DNA of 14,797 nucleotides. Source: a bacterium. GTDB taxonomy: Bacteria > Vulcanimicrobiota > Vulcanimicrobiia > Vulcanimicrobiales > Vulcanimicrobiaceae. Position 1 is the stretch's first letter; every line of letters begins with the position of its first letter. Positions 1 through 6,711 of this stretch are shown piece by piece. The position numbers and the translations under genes were made by a program. Under the pieces are notes generated by a model. It saw only the letters and a program-made list of their open reading frames with translations. It was not told the DNA's origin and did not search any database. The stretch lies in NCBI GenBank assembly GCA_021807065.1, contig JAKAPO010000027.1:1-14797 (forward strand), read 5' to 3'.

Positions 1-2
1 CG

Positions 3-176
3 TTGCTGATCGCAAGCGGTGAGTCGTTGAAAGTAGTCAGTGACCGGCTGGGGCATTCGAGTATTGGTATCACCGCCGACACCTACGGCCATGTGTATGC
101 CGCCCAGCAAGACGGGGCCGCTGCAGCGATCGATGCTTTGCTCACGACGCCGCCGACGCTGCGGACCGCAACGTAA
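3..176 (+). CDS. Tyrosine recombinase/integrase, C-terminal end (5' part outside window)
   Basis: The reading frame is open from the window edge to TAA at 174-176 and gives 57 residues. It shows the end of a phage/island-type tyrosine recombinase catalytic domain: an LGHSS box (the conserved His of box III) followed by ITADTYGHV, whose Tyr is the expected nucleophile. The Arg and HxxR boxes would lie left of the window. The tail after the Tyr is Ala-rich and ends normally. The gene reads towards the 3' end of the tRNA-Ser gene, 116 bp away, as expected for an island integrase at a tRNA attachment site, so the element itself should lie to the left. Whether the full gene is intact cannot be seen. 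Confidence 0.85.
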   Translation: MLIASGESLKVVSDRLGHSSIGITADTYGHVYAAQQDGAAAAIDALLTTPPTLRTAT

Positions 177-186
177 GCACTCGAGT

Positions 187-203
187 TAGACTACACGTAG
201 ACT
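187..203. repeat. Short direct repeat TAGACT, 11-bp period
   Basis: TAGACT occurs at 187-192 and 198-203, one helical turn apart, between the integrase stop and the tRNA 3' end. The second copy is part of CACGTAGACTGT (194-205), which resembles CACGTAGATTTT at 380-391 on the other side of the tRNA (10 of 12 positions). Arm-type or excisionase sites of a recombinase are one possible reading. The repeats are short, so chance is possible. Confidence 0.3.
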
Positions 204-292
204 GTAAACTGGCCCAAACAACGATCTGTTTTGGGACCGCAGTGGCGCCTTGTCGCGCGCCGCAAACCCCCTTGAAATCAGGCGAAACCGTC

Positions 293-380
293 AGGAGAGG
301 GGGAGATTCGAACTCCCGGAACGCTCATCGCGTTCTGCGGTTTTCAAGACCGCCGCATTCAACCGCTCTGCCACCTCTCC
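293..380 (-). tRNA. tRNA-Ser (anticodon UGA)
   Basis: Read on the minus strand, GGAGAGG (380-374) pairs with CCTCTCC (300-294) as the acceptor stem. The anticodon stem GCGGT/ACCGC encloses CTTGAAA, so the anticodon is UGA (plus-strand positions 344-346). A long variable arm with stem GAACGC/GCGTTC marks a class II tRNA, and the T arm is GGGAG-TTCGAAT-CTCCC. CCA is not encoded: the bases after the acceptor are TGA. The discriminator would be U at 293, whereas tRNA-Ser commonly has G there. The gene sits between two recombinase genes, which fits use as an attachment site, and an insertion may have altered the bases just past the acceptor stem. Confidence 0.95.
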
Positions 381-431
381 ACGTAGATTTTATGCGGGTT
401 TGCGCGACGCTTGCAAGCTTTCTCGAAGCCG

Positions 432-451
432 ACGGTTGCCAAACGGTTGCC
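432..451. repeat. Direct repeat ACGGTTGCC, 11-bp period
   Basis: ACGGTTGCC is present at 432-440 and 443-451, separated by two bases, just past the stop of the remnant integrase. Like the TAGACT pair on the other side of the tRNA, the period is 11 bp, one helical turn. It may be a remnant binding site for a recombinase or its directionality factor, or simply chance. Confidence 0.3.
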
Positions 452-474
452 GTGCCGCGCAAAAACTGCCGGAA

Positions 475-768
475 TCAGGCGTGCCCATTCGCGCCTTCGG
501 CCCGGCGTGCCTGGGCTTCCGTTAGCACGTTCGAGACGGCTGCGACCGCCCGTTCCTGCGCTCCGGCGACGACGTGGGCGTAGACGTTCAAGGTGGTCGA
601 GGGGACGCTATGGCCAAGCAGCGCCGCAACGCTGCGAACGTCGCTCCCTTCGGAGAGCGCCCACGTCGCAACGGCATGACGGCTCTTGCGGCGGCGTAGG
701 CAGGTCGGCGAGGGTTCGAGATCGACGAGCACGCCGTAACGCCCGCTCTTGCGTCTATAAATACTCAT
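475..768 (-). pseudogene. Tyrosine recombinase with large internal deletion
   Basis: From ATG at 768 (purine-rich AAAGAGA just upstream) this encodes 97 residues. The first 20 or so, starting MSIYRRKSGRYGVLVDLEP, look like the N-terminal arm-binding tip of phage-type integrases, which runs on through an RRRKS stretch. The frame then jumps directly to the end of the catalytic domain: RHAVATWAL, the LGHS box, and LNVYAHV with the nucleophile Tyr, plus an Ala-rich tail. Family members are normally about 350-400 residues, so roughly 280 are missing, including the first catalytic Arg, the Lys and the His of HxxR. The frame is kept across the junction, but no recombinase activity is expected. It overlaps the upstream unknown gene by 4 bp (ATGA) and reads towards the tRNA. 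Confidence 0.85.
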
Positions 769-1142
769 GGTTTTCTCTTTCTGAGCCGAAGCTCGAAGCA
801 ATCGTCCAAAACGCTAAAAATGCGCATGCTGGCTTTGTGCCGTTCATAGTAGGTGGCGCTCGGGTTGGCCCGGCGCAGTTCGCGCGCAATGGCCCATTGC
901 AGGCACTCCATCGCGGCTTTGCGCACCCCGTTTGTCATGAGGATGTCCGCACCGAATCCATGGCGTTCTAGGACCTCGCACATCGCGGAAACGTCAAGGG
1001 GAGCATCGGGCGGCGGGACGATCTGCGAGAGAAGCGAGTGCGCGAACGCACGATGAACCTCAACCGCGAACCGCCGCGCGGTCGTATCGTCGCATTTGTG
1101 CATATACGCTTCGACGCGCTTGCGGTACCAGGCGCGAAACAC
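765..1142 (-). CDS. Hypothetical protein coupled to the integrase remnant
   Basis: This 125-residue protein starts at GTG 1142; a stop lies five codons upstream in frame, and no convincing ribosome site is visible. A later in-frame ATG, giving a protein that begins MHKCDD, is an alternative start. The product is soluble-looking, mixed helical and rich in Arg and Ala, with a very basic end (RLRKRKP). I recognise no family. Its TGA overlaps the integrase ATG as ATGA at 765-768, so the two were probably co-translated. That context suggests a gene of the same mobile element, possibly a DNA-binding or excision helper, but this is inferred from position only. Confidence 0.6.
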   Translation of the reverse strand: MFRAWYRKRVEAYMHKCDDTTARRFAVEVHRAFAHSLLSQIVPPPDAPLDVSAMCEVLERHGFGADILMTNGVRKAAMECLQWAIARELRRANPSATYYERHKASMRIFSVLDDCFELRLRKRKP

Positions 1143-1196
1143 ACGTTGGCTTCGTCAGGCTTCGTGCGAAGGCGACAAGCACCTCGCGGATAAACG

Positions 1197-1565
1197 CTAG
1201 CGCCCCAGAAAAATGCTCCCGGTTCGGGATTCATACGCCCATTGGATGCAGTATCCGACGCATGCGCTTGCGACGAAAACAGCCCAGGGCACGCTATATG
1301 CGTAGTGCGCCAGCCCGGTAACGCGAAGTAGCATCAGCATTGCGGCAGCGGCAAACCCAGGCGCGGTGAAAGCGCAATGCACTTCGCGACAGCGCGCGAA
1401 GTTCTGCGTGCAATAGATGGCGTAGTAGGCAAAAAGGACCGTCGCTAGCCAATCTCCCCATGCTCGCCCGTCTGCGTTCGCATATCCATCGAGTGCAGCG
1501 AGTGCAACGCCAAGCCCGACGCTGAACCATACGTTGCGCGGAACCTTGAGCATCACCGACACCAC
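1197..1565 (-). CDS. Small integral membrane protein, unknown function
   Basis: The frame runs 122 residues from GTG 1565. Four starts lie close together in frame (GTG, GTG, GTG, ATG), and the ATG at 1553 giving MLKVPRN is equally possible. An AGGG lies just upstream. Four hydrophobic stretches are visible (about residues 9-27, 37-55, 68-86 and 91-110), with Cys residues in and near the second and fourth. No signal peptide, catalytic motif or family signature is recognised. It lies between the recombinase remnant and the secreted protein, all on the same strand, with 122 bp separating it from the latter. It could be island cargo or a chromosomal gene. Confidence 0.6.
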   Translation of the reverse strand: MVSVMLKVPRNVWFSVGLGVALAALDGYANADGRAWGDWLATVLFAYYAIYCTQNFARCREVHCAFTAPGFAAAAMLMLLRVTGLAHYAYSVPWAVFVASACVGYCIQWAYESRTGSIFLGR

Positions 1566-1687
1566 TCAGCCCTGCGTCGTGATCGACCCAAGTGCAAAAT
1601 GTACTGATAGCGCAGGAACATCTGGAAAATCAGATTGGTTGGTGCTGAGTTTGCCTGAGCGCGATGCGTTATCGTGCGCCGAACGTG

Positions 1688-2284
1688 CTAACCGGGGCCG
1701 GGACGCGATGCGGTCCCGTTTGGCCAGCGAGTCGGGATGCATGGCGACGCCTGCCGCCGGACGTTGGTCGGGTAAAACAGCCATTTATAGTAGTAGGTTC
1801 CTTCGTCTGAGGTGACCTTCTCGTCTGTCGCGCATAACTCGTTCCCGATAGGTGGCAACGGTACGTTCGCGTCATCAAGCCCACCGTAAAAGTCGGTATG
1901 ATAGAAGATCCCGGTCACGGCGACGTCGTAAACGTGCTGCGAAGGCAAGATAGTGATACTGATGGCGACGGTGTGGCGCTTGATGAAATTTGGGCCCAAG
2001 GGCGCCAAGTGTCGCACGGTCTCGTTGGCCGATCCGGAAAACTTGTATCCAATGTAGTTTCGGCCGCGGAAATTGTATGGGTATTGCTCGCCGTTCGAGA
2101 GCCGTGCCGTGCCGTGCGTTTCGGTACCGTAGGGCCAGACGCGACCGTGAGATGGGTGGTTATCGCCGTACGTTCCGGCCAAAGAGGTGATCGAGACCCA
2201 GTGAAGAGGTGCGAGCGCCGGTGCCGATGCCGTGCTCGACGCGATCGTGACGACGGCTACTATCGCAAACGCACGAACGTTCAT
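1688..2284 (-). CDS. Secreted protein of unknown function
   Basis: ATG 2284 is supported by a strong ribosome site, GGGAGGT at 2298-2292 on the minus strand, 7 bases before the start. The 198-residue product begins with a typical signal peptide (hydrophobic residues 4-15, cleavage plausible after APALA at residue 25). The mature part is rich in Tyr, Gly and His with alternating hydrophobic residues, suggesting beta structure. Two Cys (151 and 182) could form a disulfide. The last 20 residues are Pro/Arg-rich and low in complexity. No known domain is recognised. It was likely once expressed from its own promoter, since the sequence upstream is debris rather than a gene. Confidence 0.65.
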   Translation of the reverse strand: MNVRAFAIVAVVTIASSTASAPALAPLHWVSITSLAGTYGDNHPSHGRVWPYGTETHGTARLSNGEQYPYNFRGRNYIGYKFSGSANETVRHLAPLGPNFIKRHTVAISITILPSQHVYDVAVTGIFYHTDFYGGLDDANVPLPPIGNELCATDEKVTSDEGTYYYKWLFYPTNVRRQASPCIPTRWPNGTASRPGPG

Positions 2285-2429
2285 CTTCTTGACCTCCCGT
2301 GAGAGAGTTCTCGGGCGTTTTACGGTCTCACGAGCGTCGGCCGCGACATAGCCGTCGCGGTCGGTATCGTGTTGGTATTGTCGGGTATCGTGAATTTCTG
2401 CGTTCTTTCGCTGTTGCTCGGCGGCCCTT

Positions 2430-2582
2430 TCATAAGAAAAGCCGAGCGTTCTTAGTCGTGTCGCTATCGCGACCGCATAGAGTTAAGGCATCCTGCAAGG
2501 CGGCATTGAGCTTCCGTCTTAGGACGGGTTTGATCCCGAGTTTCTTTGCGAGTGGTATCCCTGAGTATCCGGCCATTGTCAT
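2430..2582 (-). pseudogene. DUF3052-type gene, N-terminal remnant
   Basis: A 50-codon frame starts at ATG 2582 behind GGAG (6-7 bases upstream), with a second in-frame ATG two codons on. It begins MTMAGYSGIPLAKKLGIKP, which matches the very conserved start of DUF3052 proteins (usual form AGYSGxPLxKKLGIKxG). Family members are about 130-150 residues and continue with a Val/Ala-rich core. Here the similarity stops after KLGIKP, and the rest (Arg/Leu/Asp-rich, ending ARLFL) is not recognisable, before TGA at 2430. The start signals are therefore preserved while the body is lost by truncation or internal deletion. Function of the family is unknown. The remnant lies in a debris zone next to an IS3 fragment. 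Confidence 0.7.
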
Positions 2583-2730
2583 TAAATCTCCAAGTTGCGA
2601 TTTTTATCTATGCAAGGCATCTATCCGAGATTCCCCATATAACCGTCCTTTCGAGCCGCTGTCGGATGATTCCGACCGCTTTTTTCGGACGCTGGTGAGG
2701 CCGAGCTGCCGATTCGACGTCTGCGATGAG

Positions 2731-2919
2731 TTCAACGCGGGGCTCATCGGTTGGAACGTGCATACGAATCACAACCTCGAGCCCACGCCGCTGGCGATGA
2801 CGTTGCGTCGGCGTCAAGCTGGATTCATCCATCACTCGGACCAAGGATCAGAATACATGGCCTATGCGTATACTGGCCTCGTCGAAGACCACGGCGGGAT
2901 CGTCAGCGCCAGCGCTGAT
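2731..2919 (+). pseudogene. IS3-family transposase (OrfB/DDE) fragment
   Basis: In this frame about 60 residues resemble the integrase-core domain of IS3-family OrfB: a GLIGWNV segment (usual form IVGWxM), a helix ending LRRRQAGF, then IHHSDQGSEY, which holds the second catalytic Asp of the DDE triad, and a following helix with GGIVSAS in place of the usual IxxSMSRxG. Neither the first Asp region nor the third acidic residue is present, no OrfA is seen, and no terminal inverted repeats were found. Similarity ends abruptly on both sides although the frame stays open (2299-3069). It is a dead relic of an insertion. Confidence 0.75.
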
Positions 2920-3074
2920 ATGGTTGCGCCAAGCTCCTCCTACAGGGCCGGGAAGGGCCCAGCTTCGCGTCGAAGTGCCGGATCGTATGGAGAACCCCGG
3001 TTGAAAACTTCGCGAACGTCGGGTGACTTTTTGTCGGAATTACAACTTTTCGTATCGTTCGAGAGGTAGATGTT

Positions 3075-4010
3075 GTGAAAGACTCGTCGCCGGCGCGCGG
3101 CTGGAGTAATCTAGCTACCGGCCTAGGACTCTTGGTCATCCATCTCGCCGCTTTGCTGGCGTTCGTTCCAGCGCTCTTTTCATGGAATGCGATCATAGCT
3201 GCGGCGATCCTTGCGTATTTGACCGGCGGCATCGGCATAACGCTCGGTTACCACCGCTTGCTCACGCATCGGAGCCTGCAGATGCCGAAACTACTCGAGT
3301 ATGCTGTCACCTTTCTCGGCGTTCTCGCGCTCCAAGGCGGACCGATCTCCTGGGTCGCAACGCACCGACGCCATCATGCCTACTCCGATAGAGAAGGCGA
3401 CCCGCATGGTATGGATCGCGGCTTCTGGTGGGCTCACGTTGGATGGCTCTATTTGCCGAACGCGGCGCGCCCGACGATCGTCGAACAGCGCCGGCTCGCA
3501 GCGGACTTGTCGGCCGATCCCGTTTACGGTTTTCTGGACAAAACCGCCGTGCTGTGGCAGATTGCACTTGCCGCGGTCTTGTTCGCGATCGGCGGCTGGC
3601 CGTTCGTCGTCTGGGGAATCTTCGTGCGGCTGGTCGTGACCTATCACATCACATGGTTCGTGAACAGCGCCTGCCATTGGACCGGATACCGTACCTTTCG
3701 CACGGGCGACCGTTCCACTAACAATTGGTGGGTCGCGTTGCTTGCTTGGGGCGAAGGTTGGCACAACAATCATCATGCCTTTCCTTTCTCGGCCCGGCAT
3801 GGTCTGGGCAGATTCGAATTCGACTTTACGTGGTTGACGGTCCGCGCTTTACAGCTTGCCGGGATCGTCCGCCGCGTCAAGCTTCCAACGCCGGAAATGC
3901 TAGATCGGCTACGTGTCATCGGACCGCAGTTCGTGCCGGTACCAGCGGTGGCGCCGAACGACTCGATCGCGCCTGCCGCCACACCGCGGCAGAGCCCTCC
4001 CTCACTCTGA
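3075..4010 (+). CDS. Membrane fatty-acid (acyl-CoA type) delta-9 desaturase
   Basis: This 311-residue integral membrane di-iron desaturase has all three His boxes: HRLLTH (60-65), HRRHH (97-101) and HNNHH (230-234), plus the extra ligand-type His in WAHVGW (121) and NSACHW (201). Hydrophobic pairs at about 15-57 and 160-195 fit the four-helix stearoyl-CoA-desaturase fold. It should insert a double bond into saturated acyl chains using O2 and reducing power, tuning membrane fluidity. GTG 3075 is chosen because GAGAGG lies 8 bases upstream; an ATG at 3070 is out of frame. The last 30 residues are a Pro/Ala-rich tail. No electron-donor gene is adjacent. It converges with cydB, and only debris lies upstream. 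Confidence 0.93.
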   Translation: MKDSSPARGWSNLATGLGLLVIHLAALLAFVPALFSWNAIIAAAILAYLTGGIGITLGYHRLLTHRSLQMPKLLEYAVTFLGVLALQGGPISWVATHRRHHAYSDREGDPHGMDRGFWWAHVGWLYLPNAARPTIVEQRRLAADLSADPVYGFLDKTAVLWQIALAAVLFAIGGWPFVVWGIFVRLVVTYHITWFVNSACHWTGYRTFRTGDRSTNNWWVALLAWGEGWHNNHHAFPFSARHGLGRFEFDFTWLTVRALQLAGIVRRVKLPTPEMLDRLRVIGPQFVPVPAVAPNDSIAPAATPRQSPPSL

Positions 4011-4095
4011 ACCAAGGGCACGCAAGTATTGCCCGGTGCTCGTAACGCGCCCGCGGAACCACGACTGCCCTCTAAACTAAAGAACAGCTAGCGAA

Positions 4096-4126
4096 GGCGG
4101 TAATTCTTGACAAGCTCTTAACCGCC
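4096..4126. repeat. Nested inverted repeat
   Basis: GGCGGT (4096-4101) pairs with ACCGCC (4121-4126), and inside the loop CTTG-A-CAAG (4106-4114) can form a second small stem. There is no T tract on either strand, so a Rho-independent terminator is not supported. It lies between converging genes, where a stabilising 3' structure would make sense. Confidence 0.35.
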
Positions 4127-4222
4127 CGAAGCAAGCTTGCGCCGAGTGTCTAACAGGGCGCCTTTCGAAGTTTCGTCGCGGGACCCTTACAGCGGATCGC
4201 CAGCTCTCGCCGCGTCATCATG

Positions 4223-4242
4223 AATCCGGCTATTGCCGGATT
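4223..4242. terminator. Perfect 8-bp hairpin, possible bidirectional 3' end of cydB/desaturase
   Basis: AATCCGGC (4223-4230), loop TATT, then GCCGGATT (4235-4242) make a perfect 8-bp stem. It lies 142 bp past the cydB stop and 212 bp past the desaturase stop. No T run follows on either strand, so it could be a weak terminator, an mRNA 3' protecting stem or a small repeat unit. Confidence 0.4.
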
Positions 4243-4383
4243 GCGGTCTGAGCGATGCGCACGCTTCGGCTATCTGAATCTGCCCGAACGCGCACGCGCA
4301 GTCATCCGTAACGCGAGAGCACGCTTTCGCATTCGCTTCGAACGCGTCGCCATCCCGCCCACGTCGTGCCCCTGATCGTGTCA

Positions 4384-5385
4384 TTAGCCGGCGCCCGTCG
4401 AAGGCCCGTCGAGGGAATCGCTTTTCCGCAACATGCTGCGCGCGGAGAGCGTTCCGTAGACGGCGACGATGCAAAAACCGATCGCAAAGACGACGGTACC
4501 GGCGAACAGACCGTGAACTCCAGCCGATGCGTCGTAGATAGTGAGCCCACCGGAGCCCACCGGATACGAGGGGAGAACGTATGGATAGATCGTTGCGGCG
4601 GCAGCGATCATCAGTGCTGCGAGAAAAACGCTGCTCGCCGCAAATCGCAGCGCACGATTGCGTGCAAAACGGACGGTGAAGAGTGCGCAGAGTGCCGCCG
4701 CCGGTGCCATCCAGAGGATCGGGCCAATCGTGGGCGGATGCACTCGGAGCGTCGCCCACGTCGTGGCGGCAAAAAGCGCGAGCACGGCGATCCAGAGATA
4801 CTGCAGCAGGCGTTGCGCGTGATCCGTCGCGAGCACGGCGGAGCGCCATGCTGCAAATGTTAGGCCGTGCAGTGCCAGTGCACCCAGCGCAAAGAGACCG
4901 ACCAGGATAGCATACCAGTTGAGCAGCGAGGCGAACGTCCCGGTGAAGTAACCGTTCGAGTCGAGGGGAACGCCGCGCACGACGTTACCGAGGGCTACGC
5001 CGAATACGAGCGCGAGCATGGTGCTGCACGCAGCAAAGGTTACGTCCCAGAAGTCGTGCCAGAGATCGTTTGCGAAGTGGCCACGAAGCTCGAGCGCCAT
5101 TCCGCGGCCCATGAGAAGCCACAGGCCGATCGTCAGCGGCAAGTAAAACCCGCTGAACGCCGCGGCATACGCCTGCGGAAACAGTGCGAACAGCACGCCC
5201 CCTGCAGCGATGATCCACACTTCGTTTCCGTTCCAGAACGGGCCGATCGTCGCCAGCGATGTGGCGCGCTCGTCGTCGGAGCGCGGGAGGAGGAGATGCA
5301 TCGCACCGACCCCCAGATCGTAGCCGTCGAGCACGACGTACGCGCCAAGAAACACCGCGAGCAGAGTGAAGGCCGCTGTGTTCAC
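4384..5385 (-). CDS. cydB: Cytochrome bd ubiquinol oxidase subunit II
   Basis: The 333-residue multi-helix membrane protein carries CydB signatures: LDGYDLGVG (19-27), GPFWNGNEVWIIAAGG (48-63), GRGMALELRG (93-102) and GNVVRGVP (133-140). It partners CydA in the quinol oxidase that reduces O2 to water without pumping protons. The start is GTG 5385, overlapping the cydA TGA as GTGA; the frame is open upstream, but that part overlaps cydA and has no CydB similarity. Its length matches the shorter CioB/CydB type rather than the E. coli protein (about 379). No CydX-like mini-protein follows. It is translationally coupled to cydA, so both subunits should be made in balance. Confidence 0.96.
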   Translation of the reverse strand: MNTAAFTLLAVFLGAYVVLDGYDLGVGAMHLLLPRSDDERATSLATIGPFWNGNEVWIIAAGGVLFALFPQAYAAAFSGFYLPLTIGLWLLMGRGMALELRGHFANDLWHDFWDVTFAACSTMLALVFGVALGNVVRGVPLDSNGYFTGTFASLLNWYAILVGLFALGALALHGLTFAAWRSAVLATDHAQRLLQYLWIAVLALFAATTWATLRVHPPTIGPILWMAPAAALCALFTVRFARNRALRFAASSVFLAALMIAAAATIYPYVLPSYPVGSGGLTIYDASAGVHGLFAGTVVFAIGFCIVAVYGTLSARSMLRKSDSLDGPSTGAG

Positions 5386-6707
5386 GCTGTTCGCTCCACG
5401 GGGCCGAGGGAGATCTCGCGCAGCACGAGCAGCAAAAACAGCACTCCCAAAACAAAGTACACGCCTGCAAAGCCGATCGTCGTGAAGACCGTCTCTCCGG
5501 CTACGACGGTGGGCGATGCCGAGGCTGACGTGCGAAGCAATCCGTAGACGATCCAGGGCTGGCGGCCTACCTCGCTCGCTATCCATCCGGCCTCGTTTGC
5601 GATATATGGAAACGGCATCGCGAGCATAAGGATCCACAACATCCATCGTGCGGCGTAGAGCTTGCGCCGCAGGAGCAGATACGTTGCAATCCCGGCAAGA
5701 AGTGCGAAGAGCGTTCCGAGTCCCACCATTACGTGGTAGGCGTAGTACGTGAGTTCGACGGGCGGATGCAGATCTGCTGGATAGGAATCGAGTCCCTTGA
5801 CGCTCGCCCGGAAGTTGCCGTAGGCGAGATAACTCAGAAGATCCGGGACGTACACCGGGTCGATGAGCCTGCCGTGCTGCGTGTCTGGCATCCCGATGAT
5901 CGCCTCCGGCGCACCGCGCTGCGTCTTGAAGATTCCCTCCATGGCCGCGAATTTTACGGGTTGATTGCGCGTCACTTCGTTCGCGTTGCGATCACCGGTG
6001 GGGAAGATCGCGATAAGCGAAGCGGCGAATCCAACGATAACGCCCACCCGAACGAAGCGCTGGCCGAATATCTCATTGCGCCGGCCTAAAAGATAGTACG
6101 ATCCGATTCCTGCGACGACGAACGCTCCGGCGAGCAGCGCGCCGGTGATGACGTGCGCGTACTGCCAGAAGGCAAACGGCGAGAGCAACACCGTACGCAG
6201 TGAGGCGATCTCGATGCGCCCGTTCGCTGCGAAGTGATACCCGACGGGGTGCTGCATCCATGCATTTGTGGCGACGATGAAGAACCCAGACAGCCAAGAG
6301 CCGAGCCATAGCGCAATTGCCGAAAAAGCGTAGAACCTCGCGCTGACGCGCCGCCTCCCGTACAAGAAGACGCCGAGAAACACCGACTCGAAGAAAAAGG
6401 CATAGATGCCTTCAAGCGCGAGCGGCTGCCCGACAACGGAGCCGGCCTTCACGGAGAATGCCGCCCAGTTCGTTCCGAATTGAAATTCGAGCGGTATCCC
6501 GCTCACGACGCCGACCGCGAAGTTGAGCGCAAAGATCTTCCCGAGGAATTCCGCCGAGGCGAGCGCGTTTGCATCTCGCGCGCGTGTGCCGCTGACGGTA
6601 TACCAGGCGATGAAAGGCGCGAGTCCCATCGTGCCGATGGGAAACAGGTAATGGAACATTACCGTAAGGGCGAACTGGATTCGGTCGGACAGGATCGCGC
6701 CGTTCAC
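5382..6707 (-). CDS. cydA: Cytochrome bd ubiquinol oxidase subunit I, short Q-loop type
   Basis: The 441-residue protein keeps the haem ligands and proton-path acids: His19 (b595 site), Glu99 and Glu107 in LEGIYAFFFES, His185 in QYAH (b558) and Met327 in YHVMVGLG (b558). GWIASEVGRQPW (374-385) is the conserved late motif. The His185-Met327 spacing is 142 residues, against 207 between the matching residues in E. coli CydA, so the Q-loop insertion is missing, as in short-Q-loop and cyanide-insensitive (CIO) oxidases. GTG 6707 is chosen because it puts His19 in its canonical place and follows GGTGA. It is first in a two-gene operon with cydB. The truncated SGNH frame ends 4 bases upstream, so a promoter within that remnant DNA is likely. 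Confidence 0.97.
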   Translation of the reverse strand: MNGAILSDRIQFALTVMFHYLFPIGTMGLAPFIAWYTVSGTRARDANALASAEFLGKIFALNFAVGVVSGIPLEFQFGTNWAAFSVKAGSVVGQPLALEGIYAFFFESVFLGVFLYGRRRVSARFYAFSAIALWLGSWLSGFFIVATNAWMQHPVGYHFAANGRIEIASLRTVLLSPFAFWQYAHVITGALLAGAFVVAGIGSYYLLGRRNEIFGQRFVRVGVIVGFAASLIAIFPTGDRNANEVTRNQPVKFAAMEGIFKTQRGAPEAIIGMPDTQHGRLIDPVYVPDLLSYLAYGNFRASVKGLDSYPADLHPPVELTYYAYHVMVGLGTLFALLAGIATYLLLRRKLYAARWMLWILMLAMPFPYIANEAGWIASEVGRQPWIVYGLLRTSASASPTVVAGETVFTTIGFAGVYFVLGVLFLLLVLREISLGPVERTA

Positions 6708-6711
6708 GGTT

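Larger units (their letters stand above)
4011..4383. other. Intergenic region between converging desaturase and cydB
   Basis: No convincing gene is seen in these 373 bases. A 65-codon minus-strand frame begins at the TAATG overlapping the cydB stop, but its product has no membrane segment and does not resemble CydX. The region holds two hairpins (4096-4126 and 4223-4242, listed separately) and a perfect 10-base palindrome, GCAAGCTTGC, at 4131-4140. A TTGACA at 4107-4112 has no matching -10 box. Confidence 0.6.

Noticed and set aside
2303..2455. Plus-strand frame with a strong transmembrane-like stretch (IAVAVGIVLVLSGIVNF) ending in RKAERS
   Set aside because: No start codon precedes the hydrophobic part, no ribosome site is present, and it overlaps the DUF3052 remnant antisense. 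At most it is another fragment.
3031..3058. TTGTCG...TATCGT as desaturase promoter
   Set aside because: It would start transcription around 3065, inside the ribosome site of the gene, leaving almost no leader.
2299..3069. A 256-codon plus-strand open frame as one gene
   Set aside because: Only the middle 60 residues resemble anything (IS3 transposase), the start lies in the ribosome-site region of the opposite gene, and the frame runs antisense to the DUF3052 remnant.
4107..4112. Perfect -35 hexamer TTGACA
   Set aside because: No -10 box at 15-19 bases, no gene downstream on the plus strand, and it lies inside the loop of an inverted repeat.
4187..4383. 65-codon minus-strand frame starting in TAATG at the cydB stop, considered as CydX-like
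   Set aside because: The product has no transmembrane helix and an unordered, Ala/Arg-rich composition, unlike CydX.
4867..5547. 226-codon plus-strand frame across cydB/cydA
   Set aside because: It is antisense to two confidently identified genes; its charged, repetitive composition is typical of a shadow frame.
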